Of a DNA stretch of 52,244 nucleotides, positions 1-7,403 are shown piece by piece (position 1 is the stretch's first letter; each line of letters starts with the position of its first letter). Source of the stretch: Pseudomonadota bacterium (lineage in GTDB: Bacteria; Pseudomonadota; Alphaproteobacteria; SHVP01); the NCBI GenBank assembly GCA_027622715.1, contig JAQBYN010000019.1, positions 1 to 52,244 of the forward strand, in the 5' to 3' direction. The position numbers and the translations under genes were made by a program. A model generated the notes under the pieces. It saw only the letters and a program-made list of their open reading frames with translations, was not told the DNA's origin and did no database searches.

Positions 1-31
1 TGTGCGATGAATTATCAGCACATGAATAGCT

Positions 32-106
32 TGGCGTCCCCAAGGGGAATCGAACCCCTGTTTCCGGCGTGAGAGGCCAGCGTCCTGACCGCTAGACGAT
101 GGGGAC
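32..106 (-). tRNA. tRNA-Glu (anticodon CTC)
   Basis: On the minus strand the sequence folds as a cloverleaf. The acceptor arm GTCCCCA pairs with TGGGGAC, followed by discriminator G and an encoded CCA (plus 32-34). The T-arm has GGTTCGATTCC. The anticodon stem CTGGC/GCCGG encloses the loop CTCTCAC, which places anticodon CTC. The D-arm and acceptor match bacterial tRNA-Glu. It lies downstream of the hydrolase gene but appears to have its own promoter. Confidence 0.93.
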
Positions 107-126
107 AAAACCAGCGGATCGCGGCC

Positions 127-155
127 AAATTGCGTCGGGTAACCCGCCCTGTCAA
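127..155 (-). promoter_or_regulatory. Candidate sigma-70 promoter of tRNA-Glu
   Basis: On the minus strand there is a perfect -35 TTGACA (plus 150-155), a 17-nt spacer and a weaker -10 CAATTT (plus 127-132). The -10 lies about 20 nt before the tRNA 5' end. The position is right for a tRNA promoter; activity is inferred. Confidence 0.5.
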
Positions 156-171
156 GACCGGATGGTGCCGC

Positions 172-978
172 CTAACCGAGGTGGCGGAGAATCTCGGCGG
201 CCGCCTTGTCGACCTGGCCAGCGGGCGCGGTCGCTGGGCCGACGCAGAAATCGCCCCGCACCGCCGCCGTGGGCAGATATTTCTGGAACCATTCAGGGCC
301 GATCACCGGCACGGTCACGGTTGCCAACCGCTCACCACTATTGTGACGCAAGGCGGCATTGAGCGCGACATGGTAGGTGCCGCACGCTTTGAGCAGCTCC
401 ACGGTCTTTTCATGCAGCTGCGCGGCGGTCGGCAGACCATTGGTGCGCGCATGCGCGGCGTCGCGGGTGAACCAAGGAAAGAACAAATGCTGATCGCGCG
501 CCAAGTGCCACAGCAAGTTGAGCTGGCTGCCAATCTGATCGACGACAATTTTGGGCGCGTGATTTTCCTGTAACGCTTTTTCGGTTGCTTCGTCGTATTC
601 CAGGAGCATCTCAATGTAGAGGCGGCGTACGCGCTTTGGCTGCAGGATCGCGACTTCGATGGCGGTATGCGCGCCGGTCATCGATCCCCACAAGTCGAAT
701 GTATCGACATTGAGCGCATCCAGCGTGCGCAGCGCCGCATCGGCGAAATAGGTCATGTCGGTTTCATCGTGCGCCGGCGCCGCTGAGTCGCCCATGCCGA
801 GAAGGTCGGGGGCGATGATTTGGCGGGCTGCGCCGAGTCGATCAATCAATGGCACGATTGAATGCGCTGACGTTGGGCCAGGATGCAGCATCACCAGCGG
901 CACATCCTCTCGCGCACCCTTGTAGCGATAGTGAACCTGCCCTTCGTCGATATCGACAAACCCGCGTTTTACGGTCAT
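172..978 (-). CDS. Alpha/beta-hydrolase-fold protein lacking the usual catalytic residues
   Basis: The 268-aa protein has the alpha/beta-hydrolase layout: an oxyanion-loop HPGP (residues 32-35), the PDLLGMGDS strand-turn (57-65) and a nucleophile elbow near residue 100. The elbow reads G-S-M-T-G (98-102), so the position normally holding Ser, Asp or Cys is Met100. The C-terminal region contains no obvious catalytic His: the last 45 residues have a single His four residues from the end. There is no signal peptide, so it is probably cytosolic. The ATG is preceded by AAGGAGA at good spacing. It sits alone between tRNA-Glu and the threonine aldolase gene. It may be a non-hydrolytic member of the fold, for example a lyase-like or binding protein. 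The fold is clear; the function is unknown. Confidence 0.8.
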   Translation of the reverse strand: MTVKRGFVDIDEGQVHYRYKGAREDVPLVMLHPGPTSAHSIVPLIDRLGAARQIIAPDLLGMGDSAAPAHDETDMTYFADAALRTLDALNVDTFDLWGSMTGAHTAIEVAILQPKRVRRLYIEMLLEYDEATEKALQENHAPKIVVDQIGSQLNLLWHLARDQHLFFPWFTRDAAHARTNGLPTAAQLHEKTVELLKACGTYHVALNAALRHNSGERLATVTVPVIGPEWFQKYLPTAAVRGDFCVGPATAPAGQVDKAAAEILRHLG

Positions 979-1109
979 CGCCCGTTCTCCTTGCCTTTGT
1001 TTTGCGCGGTCGCGGTGGGCCCTTTCGGGCAGCGCGACAACGGTGAAGGTGATAGCCGCAGCCCCCGGCGATTGGCGGCCATCAAGTATGCGTTTTCGGG
1101 GTGTCGGGT

Positions 1110-2144
1110 TTAGCCGGACAGCGCGCGTGCGCGCCTGACGAACCGGTCAACATCCGCCATCGGCGTTGAGAACCCCATCACCAGCCGCACGACGTTGTCA
1201 GCTGGATCGCCCCAGGGGTGAAACAGAAAACCATCGCCGGCCAACCCGTCAATCGTCGCCTGCGGCAATTGGACAAAAATCTCATTGGCCTGCAGGGGAT
1301 GGCGCAGTGCGACGCCGGGGAGGCCCTCGATCCCGTCGACGAGCCGTCTGGCCGCGGCGTTGGCGTGGTGTGCGTTGCGGCGCCATACATCGTCGCGAAT
1401 GTAGGCTTCGAGTTGCGCGGACAGGAACCGCATTTTTGACAGCAAGTGCCCCGCGCGCTTGCGCATGAAAGGCATTCGGGCAGCCAAACCAGGGTCAAAA
1501 AAAGTCACCGCTTCGGCCGCCATCGCCCCGTTCTTGGTGGCACCGAACGACAGCACGTCGACCCCGGCCCGCCAGGTCGCGTCAGCAAACGAACAACCCA
1601 AGTGAACGACGGCATTGGCGATCCGCGCGCCATCGACATGGAGTGCAACACCGTGGTCGCGGCAGACCGAGGAAATCGCCCTTAGCTCATCGAGGTCATA
1701 CACCGTGCCGACCTCGGTGGCCTGACTGAGAGACACTGCCGCCGGCTGGGCATTGTGATGGCCGTGCGGCGTGGCACCCGCGAGGCGTTGCGCGAGATCC
1801 GACGCAACGATCTTGCCGTCAGTGCCGGGCACCGGAACGACTTTGGCACCGCCAGTATAAAATTCCGGCGCGTTGCATTCATCGACCGTGATGTGCGCGG
1901 CCTCGTGCGCGTAAATCGCGCCATACACCGGTGCCAGCGACGCTAGCGACAGCGCGTTGGCCGCCGTCCCTGTCGCGACCGGAAACACGGTGACGTCGCG
2001 CTCGAACAGATCGGCGAAGGCGCTTTGCGTCCGCACGGTCCAGTCGTCCTCGCCGTAGGCGGCGGCCGACCCGCTATTGGCTGCGATGATTGCCGCAAGT
2101 ATTTCCGGGCAGACCCCGGTCACATTGTCGCTGCGAAAGTCCAC
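1110..2144 (-). CDS. ltaE: Low-specificity L-threonine aldolase family (PLP enzyme)
   Basis: The 344-aa protein belongs to the beta-eliminating lyase/threonine aldolase family, which cleaves L-threonine or L-allo-threonine (and related beta-hydroxy amino acids) to glycine plus an aldehyde. It begins with the typical DFRSDNVTG segment. HVDGAR (169-174) carries the Asp that contacts the PLP pyridine nitrogen, and LSFGATKNGA carries the Schiff-base Lys at about residue 204. The start is GTG at 2142-2144, overlapping the TAG stop of the JAMM peptidase gene by one base, so the two are probably translationally coupled. It is the last gene of a three-gene unit with that peptidase and a small membrane protein. 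Substrate stereochemistry cannot be read from the sequence. Confidence 0.88.
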   Translation of the reverse strand: MDFRSDNVTGVCPEILAAIIAANSGSAAAYGEDDWTVRTQSAFADLFERDVTVFPVATGTAANALSLASLAPVYGAIYAHEAAHITVDECNAPEFYTGGAKVVPVPGTDGKIVASDLAQRLAGATPHGHHNAQPAAVSLSQATEVGTVYDLDELRAISSVCRDHGVALHVDGARIANAVVHLGCSFADATWRAGVDVLSFGATKNGAMAAEAVTFFDPGLAARMPFMRKRAGHLLSKMRFLSAQLEAYIRDDVWRRNAHHANAAARRLVDGIEGLPGVALRHPLQANEIFVQLPQATIDGLAGDGFLFHPWGDPADNVVRLVMGFSTPMADVDRFVRRARALSG

Positions 2145-2572
2145 TAGGCGTCCACCATCGCCATGCGGCGAAAGGCGGCAGGGGTATTACCAGGGTCCGC
2201 CGCAAAGGCGCGAGATTCACCAACCGCACCGGCGGTGACCGCCGTGATCAACCAAATGAGGTCGGGCTCCAAAATCGACGCCCTATCGGTCGCGGACGGA
2301 TCAGGATCACCCGACGGATGGGAGTGAAAGACCCCGACGATTGCCGCGTCGCTACCGCGCAGTTCGCGTTGAAGACGTAGACGCAGGCCGGTGTCGACCT
2401 CAAACCCCGCGCATGGATCCGCGGCTAGATTTTTGCTCTCACGGGCCGCCGATATGACGACATCGTTGGCGTCGCGACGACCGACAAGAAGGCCGCAGGC
2501 CTCTTCGGGAAACCGCTCTAAGGCAAGCCCCTCGATTTGGCGTAAGACGGTTGGGTCAATTCGCACGGTCAC
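2144..2572 (-). CDS. JAMM/MPN+ (M67 family) metallopeptidase-like protein
   Basis: The 142-aa protein is a stand-alone bacterial JAB/MPN domain. It has an intact zinc site: Glu24 in PEEACGLLVG and the motif H-S-H-x7-S-x2-D with His83, His85, Ser93 and Asp96. Such proteins are predicted zinc isopeptidases; some remove ubiquitin-like sulfur carriers or act in cysteine metabolism, but the substrate here is unknown. No ubiquitin-like or E1-like gene is nearby in the window. The start is GTG, overlapping the TGA of the upstream membrane-protein gene (GTGA), and its own stop overlaps the threonine aldolase start. Coupling of all three genes suggests co-regulation but gives no clear pathway. Confidence 0.82.
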   Translation of the reverse strand: MTVRIDPTVLRQIEGLALERFPEEACGLLVGRRDANDVVISAARESKNLAADPCAGFEVDTGLRLRLQRELRGSDAAIVGVFHSHPSGDPDPSATDRASILEPDLIWLITAVTAGAVGESRAFAADPGNTPAAFRRMAMVDA

Positions 2573-2850
2573 GGCCCGACTAGGTCGAGCGTGCCGCGGA
2601 CGCGGCCGCGTGCGGTATCAATCACAATGAGGCGCTGGCGTCCGTCCGGCAGGCGGTAGCGAATTGTGACCTCGCCCGGCGCGGCGGCCATATCGACGAT
2701 TTCACCGTCGGGAAGAATGATTTCTTTGTTGTAAGGGCCTGACCGCTGCGCATCGTCGTTCGAGCGGTTTATGATCGTCACAATAATCACGACCACCGCG
2801 GCGATGATCAATACACCCATTAGGATCACGAGGGCCTTGAGTGCTTGCAC
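2569..2850 (-). CDS. Small single-pass membrane protein (DUF6476-like)
   Basis: The 93-aa protein has one N-terminal hydrophobic helix (about residues 5-27, very rich in Val and Ile). A soluble tail follows with an ILPDGEIVDM segment and an RYRLPDGRQRLIVID strand-like segment. The layout resembles the alphaproteobacterial DUF6476 family; the assignment is from memory of the pattern. The probable start is GTG at 2848-2850. It is divergent from rluD, whose ATG lies only 24 bp away, so the two 5' ends share almost no intergenic space. The stop overlaps the next gene by 4 bp. Function unknown. Confidence 0.65.
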   Translation of the reverse strand: MQALKALVILMGVLIIAAVVVIIVTIINRSNDDAQRSGPYNKEIILPDGEIVDMAAAPGEVTIRYRLPDGRQRLIVIDTARGRVRGTLDLVGP

Positions 2851-2874
2851 GATTTAACGAGGCTCCAGTTTCAG

Positions 2875-3864
2875 ATGACACGCGACGCAACGCCTGAGAC
2901 CTTTTCCGAATCGAGCAAACAACGCAAGCTCGATGTGCCGGCGGCGGATGCGGGGCTCAGACTCGACCAATTTCTAGCGCGCGCCTGCGCCGACCTGTCG
3001 CGCTCGCGGCTTAAGGCGTTGATCCTCGACGGACATGTGACGCTCGACGGGGCAACGCTGCGCGACCCGGCGGTGAAACTGAAGGAAAGCCAGCGCGTCG
3101 CGTTGGTGGTTCCGCCCGCGAGCGATCCCGTACCGCAGGGCCAGGCAATGGACCTCGTCGTCGTATATGAAGACGCGGACGTTATCGTCATCGACAAACC
3201 GGCGGGCCTGGTGGTCCATCCTGCAGCCGGCAATGCCGATCGTACCCTCGTCAACGCACTGATCGCCCATTGCGGGCTAAGTCTTTCCGGTATTGGTGGC
3301 GTGCGCCGCCCCGGCATTGTCCACCGGCTCGACAAAGATACCAGCGGCCTTCTGATCGCGGCGAAGAACGACGCCGCGCACGCCGGCCTCGCCGTCCAAT
3401 TCGCCGACCACTCGATCAAACGCGTATACCGGGCGATCGTGTGGGGCATGCCGACGCCGCCCGAGGGCGAGATTGCCGGTGCCATCGGGCGGAGCACGCG
3501 AAACCGCAAGAAGATGGCTGTGGTCGGTGAGGGGCGAGGAAAATCTGCCTTAACTCGGTTTCGCACGGTCCGCCGTTTTGGACGAACCGCGGCGCTGATC
3601 GAATGCCGCCTCGAAACCGGCCGCACCCATCAAATCCGCGTCCATCTCAGCCATATCGGGCACCCGGTTGTCGGTGACACCGTCTACGGCCGGGCACACC
3701 GGCCTAAACCACCCATGGAGCGCCAGGCTCTGCATGCCGGGGTCCTTGGGTTCAGCCACCCGATCACCAAGAAATGGCTCGAATTCGAAAGTGAACCTCC
3801 TTATGATTTCAATCGGTTAGCAGCCTGGTTCGAAGCTGGCCAAAAACCGATATCCGAGTCTTGA
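2875..3864 (+). CDS. rluD: 23S rRNA pseudouridine synthase, RluA/RluD family
   Basis: The 329-aa protein converts uridines of 23S rRNA (for RluD: 1911, 1915 and 1917 of helix 69) to pseudouridine. It has an S4 RNA-binding domain (about 28-75, LRLDQFLAR...SRSRLKALI) and a catalytic domain with HRLDKDTSG (150-158), where Asp153 is the catalytic residue. A later motif, ETGRTHQIRVHLSHIGHPVVGD, is typical of the family. The frame stays open upstream to a TTG at 2845, but the ATG at 2875 gives the usual N-terminus and avoids overlap with the divergent gene. RluD is the best paralogue match by length and S4 domain; the exact target uridines are inferred. Confidence 0.88.
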   Translation: MTRDATPETFSESSKQRKLDVPAADAGLRLDQFLARACADLSRSRLKALILDGHVTLDGATLRDPAVKLKESQRVALVVPPASDPVPQGQAMDLVVVYEDADVIVIDKPAGLVVHPAAGNADRTLVNALIAHCGLSLSGIGGVRRPGIVHRLDKDTSGLLIAAKNDAAHAGLAVQFADHSIKRVYRAIVWGMPTPPEGEIAGAIGRSTRNRKKMAVVGEGRGKSALTRFRTVRRFGRTAALIECRLETGRTHQIRVHLSHIGHPVVGDTVYGRAHRPKPPMERQALHAGVLGFSHPITKKWLEFESEPPYDFNRLAAWFEAGQKPISES

Positions 3865-3889
3865 ACTCAGGTATTGGGCCGCCTATCTA
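3860..3889 (+). promoter_or_regulatory. Candidate RpoH (sigma-32) promoter of rpoH
   Basis: CTTGAA (3860-3865) is followed after 16 nt by CCTATCTA (3882-3889). This resembles alphaproteobacterial heat-shock promoters (CTTG-N16/17-CYTATNT). The -35 overlaps the rluD stop codon, and the -10 lies 55 bp before the rpoH ATG. Autoregulation of rpoH from such a promoter is known in other alphaproteobacteria; here it is inferred. Confidence 0.4.
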
Positions 3890-3944
3890 ATTAGAAAGCG
3901 CCGCGGTTCGGCAAGTTAGGCGGCACAGGCATGAGGGGCAGACG

Positions 3945-4847
3945 ATGACGGCTAGAACCACCACAATTCCCAGCGTCGGCGCAGAAGGCAGTTTGTCTTC
4001 TTACCTGCAGGCGATCCGCAAATTCCCGATGTTGAACCCCGACGAGGAATTCATGCTCGCCAAACGCTGGCGGGAACATGAAGATTCAGAAGCGGCCCAC
4101 AGACTCGTCACAAGTCACCTTCGACTCGTTGCCAAGATTGCAACGGGCTATCGCGGCTACGGCCTGCCGGTTAGCGAGCTGATCTCAGAAGGCAACGTCG
4201 GCATGATGCAGGCGGTCAAGCGGTTCGATCCCGACCGCGGGTTCCGCCTTGCCACCTACGCGATGTGGTGGATCCGCGCCTCGATCCAGGAATACATTCT
4301 GCATTCGTGGTCGCTCGTCAAAATGGGCACGACGGCCGCGCAGAAGAAACTGTTCTTCAACCTGCGCAAGATCAAAGGTCAGATCAACGCGCTCGAAGAA
4401 GGCGATCTACACCCTGAAAACGTCAAAGAGATCGCCACGCGATTGAAGGTTTCAGAAACCGAAGTCGTCAACATGGACCGCCGTCTGTCGGCAAGCGATC
4501 ACTCGCTGAATGCGCCGATGCGCATTGACGGCGACGGCGAATGGATGGATTGGCTGGAGGACGATGCGCCCAGTCAAGAGACGGTGCTGGCGGAATCAGA
4601 GGAGATGGAAGGCCGCCGCGGGCTGCTGAAAGACGCGCTGAAAACCTTGAACGAACGCGAGCAGCACATCCTCACCGAGCGGCGGCTCAAGGAAGAACCT
4701 TCCACGCTCGAGGAACTCTCGCAAACCTACGACATTAGCCGCGAGCGGGTTCGGCAGATCGAGGTGCGTGCGTTTGAAAAGCTCCAGAAAGCGATGCGCA
4801 ACGCGTCTCTGGAGCAGCGCCTGACGACACAAGCTATCGCAAACTGA
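3945..4847 (+). CDS. rpoH: RNA polymerase heat-shock sigma factor RpoH (sigma-32)
   Basis: The 300-aa group-3 sigma factor directs RNA polymerase to chaperone and protease genes after protein-folding stress. Region 2 includes TYAMWWIRASIQEYIL (104-119). The diagnostic RpoH box QKKLFFNLR (133-141) follows, and region 4.2 has the helix-turn-helix YDISRERVRQIEVRAFEKL near residues 263-281. AGGGG precedes the ATG. It is convergent with purA. Likely regulon members in this window are ftsH, which also degrades RpoH in other bacteria, and the hsp20 gene at 43907. Confidence 0.96.
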   Translation: MTARTTTIPSVGAEGSLSSYLQAIRKFPMLNPDEEFMLAKRWREHEDSEAAHRLVTSHLRLVAKIATGYRGYGLPVSELISEGNVGMMQAVKRFDPDRGFRLATYAMWWIRASIQEYILHSWSLVKMGTTAAQKKLFFNLRKIKGQINALEEGDLHPENVKEIATRLKVSETEVVNMDRRLSASDHSLNAPMRIDGDGEWMDWLEDDAPSQETVLAESEEMEGRRGLLKDALKTLNEREQHILTERRLKEEPSTLEELSQTYDISRERVRQIEVRAFEKLQKAMRNASLEQRLTTQAIAN

Positions 4848-4864
4848 ACGGCCGCCGCCTCGAC

Positions 4865-4895
4865 CCGCGATAAGTCGCGGCCTGCGATTAGTCGC
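4865..4895. other. Two small hairpins between convergent rpoH and purA
   Basis: CCGCGA-TAAG-TCGCGG (4865-4880) is followed by GCGA-TTAG-TCGC (4884-4895); the second overlaps the purA stop codon. The two units look like degenerate copies of each other. Neither is followed by a T-run, so they may stabilise 3' ends of the convergent transcripts rather than act as classical terminators. Confidence 0.4.
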
Positions 4896-6180
4896 GAAAA
4901 GGGTCGTTCACGAGGATTGTGTCCTCGCGTTCCGGACTGGTGGAAAGCAGTGCCACCGGCGCTTGGATCAATTCTTCCACCCGACGAACGTACTTGATCG
5001 CCGATGCCGGTAGCGCCGCCCAGGTCCGCGCACCGCGGGTCGATTCCGCCCAGCCTTCCAGCGTTTCATAAACCGGTTCGACGCAGGCCTGCGCGCTCAT
5101 ACTTGCTGGCAAATGGTGGAGGTCTTTCCCGTCCAACCGGTAACCGACGCAGATCCTAATTTCCGGCAGTCCGTCGAGTACATCGAGTTTGGTCAAGGCG
5201 ATGCCGTTAATCCCGCCCACTTTTACAGCCTGGCGCACCAACACCGCATCGAACCAGCCGCACCGTCGCGCGCGGCCTGTTACTGTGCCGAATTCGTGGC
5301 CGCGTTCGCCAAGCAGTTGGCCGGTTTCGTCGTGAAGTTCCGAGGGAAAAGGTCCCTCGCCAACGCGCGTCGTGTAGGCCTTTGTGATCCCCAAAACATA
5401 GCCCACCGCGCTAGGGCCGACGCCCGCACCAACGGCAACCTGGCCGGCAAGTGTGTTCGATGAGGTGACATAGGGGTAGGTGCCGTGATCGTTGTCGAGC
5501 AACGCACCCTGGGCGCCCTCGAACAAAATCCGGCGTCCTGCGGCGCGGAATTCATCGAGTTGAAGCCAGACCGGTTTTGCGTAAGGCAAAATCTTGGGTG
5601 CCACCTCTTGCAGCGCCGCCCGAATTTCACCGCCGTCGATCGACGGCTTGCCGAATCCCGTCCTCAACGCATTGTGGTGCGCGAGCAAGGCCCGAATTTT
5701 GTCGTCCAGCACCGTTGGATCGGCAAGGTCGCAGACCCGAATTGCGCGCCGCCCGACCTTATCCTCGTACGCGGGGCCGATACCGCGGCGCGTCGTGCCG
5801 ATGTTCATGCCCGAATTTGAATCCTCGCGCGAGGCATCCAACTCCCGGTGGAGCGAGAGGATCAGCGTCGCGTTCTCCGCGACCGCCAAATTCTCGGGTG
5901 AGATATCGACACCCTGACCGCGCAGCGTTTCGATTTCGGCAAGCAACGCCCAGGGGTCAACCACCACCCCATTGCCGATGATTGAATACTTGCCGCCGCG
6001 AACGACGCCTGATGGCAGCAGGCTCAACTTGTAGGTGACACCGTCGACGACCAGTGTGTGCCCGGCATTATGTCCGCCCTGGAATCGCACGACGACATCG
6101 GCGCGCTCGGACAACCAGTCGACGATCTTGCCCTTGCCCTCATCTCCCCATTGGGAGCCAACCACGGCGACATTGGCCAT
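4888..6180 (-). CDS. purA: Adenylosuccinate synthetase
   Basis: The 430-aa protein catalyses IMP + aspartate + GTP to adenylosuccinate, the first committed step of AMP synthesis. The N-terminal P-loop [11 protein letters not shown] (8-18) includes catalytic Asp13. GHNAGHT (36-42) includes the catalytic His41. [14 protein letters not shown] and the [14 protein letters not shown] region are also standard. Length is normal for the family. Its ATG overlaps the hisZ TGA by one base (TGATG), so it is translationally coupled behind serC-serA-hisZ, a known alphaproteobacterial arrangement. Confidence 0.97.
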   Translation of the reverse strand: MANVAVVGSQWGDEGKGKIVDWLSERADVVVRFQGGHNAGHTLVVDGVTYKLSLLPSGVVRGGKYSIIGNGVVVDPWALLAEIETLRGQGVDISPENLAVAENATLILSLHRELDASREDSNSGMNIGTTRRGIGPAYEDKVGRRAIRVCDLADPTVLDDKIRALLAHHNALRTGFGKPSIDGGEIRAALQEVAPKILPYAKPVWLQLDEFRAAGRRILFEGAQGALLDNDHGTYPYVTSSNTLAGQVAVGAGVGPSAVGYVLGITKAYTTRVGEGPFPSELHDETGQLLGERGHEFGTVTGRARRCGWFDAVLVRQAVKVGGINGIALTKLDVLDGLPEIRICVGYRLDGKDLHHLPASMSAQACVEPVYETLEGWAESTRGARTWAALPASAIKYVRRVEELIQAPVALLSTSPEREDTILVNDPFRD

Positions 6181-7352
6181 CAGCGTTTACCACTTTGCTT
6201 ACGCCCGGCATCGTCAAGCGCATGCACGGAACCGTCCAAAAAATAATGAGTGCAACCAAGACGCGCTGCTTCTGCTTTGGCATCCGCCGCATCGTCGAAA
6301 CCACGAACTGTGCGCCACCCTTCGGCATGGAGTTGCTGACATCGATCGAAACCCGCGGACGCCCGAACGAACACGAGCCCGCCGCCGACGCGCGCGGGAA
6401 GGGCGCGGCGAAGCGAGTCGAGGTAAACCGAAAAGCCGGTTGCCGGCTCACCATTTTCAAGGACGTAGCGCCCGCCCCGCCCCAACTCGCCGCGAACCCC
6501 GCGCGCGAAGACCGAAAAGCTGATGCCGGTGTGATATTCGAAGCCGCGGTATTCCGTCGGATCCAACGTCAACAACAGGTCGCCGAGGTGCGGTCTTGCC
6601 AGCGCAACCAGCGCCGACGCTGCATCAACAATGTCGGAGACTTCTTTTGGCAGCGCGATGGCCTTGATCGCCGCCAGCGCGTCGTCGACGGGCCCGGCCG
6701 CCTCAAGGAGTCGACCAAACGCGCGGTCGGGATCGTCTTTGGCCACCAAGGCTAGGGCCGCAGCGTCTTTGCGATCGAGCGCATCGCGAAGCTGATCGAG
6801 TCGCGGCCCAACGATCCCGCGATCTGCCGCCAGGACACCGACCAAATGCGGCAGCGTTAGGTCGATCGACAAATGAGTCGTACGCGCGCCCCGCAGGGCC
6901 TCGGCAGCAAGAAGAATGGCCTCAACATCCGCTTCGAGGCTGGCCGAGCCGATCAGTTCAAAGCCCGCTTGGGAGAACTGACGTTCGGGCCGGAGTTGAC
7001 TGCCGCGGGTGCGTAGGACCTGCCCGGAATAGGAGAGGCGCAAAGGGCGCGCGCGCTGGCGCAGCCGCGTTGCCGCGATACGCGCGACCTGGACGGTCAT
7101 GTCGGCGCGCACCCCAAGCATGCGCTGGGACTGTGGATCCATGACGCGAAAAGTTTGTTGGGCGAGTGCCGCGCCGGGTCCCCCGAGGAGGCTTTCCTCG
7201 AATTCGATCAACGGCGGTTTGACCCGTTCGTACCCATGCGCGCGGAACGTTGCCATGAGGGCGCCGATGACCTCAGCCTCGATATCCGCGTCAGGCGGTA
7301 AATCGTCGGCCAAGCCTGCCGGTAGAAGCGCTTTGCTGGTTTCGGATGCCAT
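6180..7352 (-). CDS. hisZ: ATP phosphoribosyltransferase regulatory subunit HisZ
   Basis: The 390-aa protein is a paralogue of the histidyl-tRNA synthetase catalytic domain that pairs with short-form HisG in the first step of histidine biosynthesis. It has class II fold features: motif 2-like [15 protein letters not shown]...[15 protein letters not shown] (about 102-135) and the later [13 protein letters not shown] segment. It lacks the C-terminal anticodon-binding domain of true HisRS, which argues against a tRNA synthetase. hisG is not in the window. Position between serA and purA matches other alphaproteobacteria. It implies that this genome encodes a short HisG. Confidence 0.88.
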   Translation of the reverse strand: MASETSKALLPAGLADDLPPDADIEAEVIGALMATFRAHGYERVKPPLIEFEESLLGGPGAALAQQTFRVMDPQSQRMLGVRADMTVQVARIAATRLRQRARPLRLSYSGQVLRTRGSQLRPERQFSQAGFELIGSASLEADVEAILLAAEALRGARTTHLSIDLTLPHLVGVLAADRGIVGPRLDQLRDALDRKDAAALALVAKDDPDRAFGRLLEAAGPVDDALAAIKAIALPKEVSDIVDAASALVALARPHLGDLLLTLDPTEYRGFEYHTGISFSVFARGVRGELGRGGRYVLENGEPATGFSVYLDSLRRALPARVGGGLVFVRASAGFDRCQQLHAEGWRTVRGFDDAADAKAEAARLGCTHYFLDGSVHALDDAGRKQSGKR

Positions 7353-7403
7353 ATCGGGCCGAAGTTTACTCGGTGCCCGTCGATTTGTCCGGGCAGCTCT
7401 GGG

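Noticed and set aside
2871-3626. 251-codon minus-strand open frame opposite rluD
   Set aside because: It covers the conserved pseudouridine synthase core in antisense; composition is Ser/Arg-rich and unlike a real protein.
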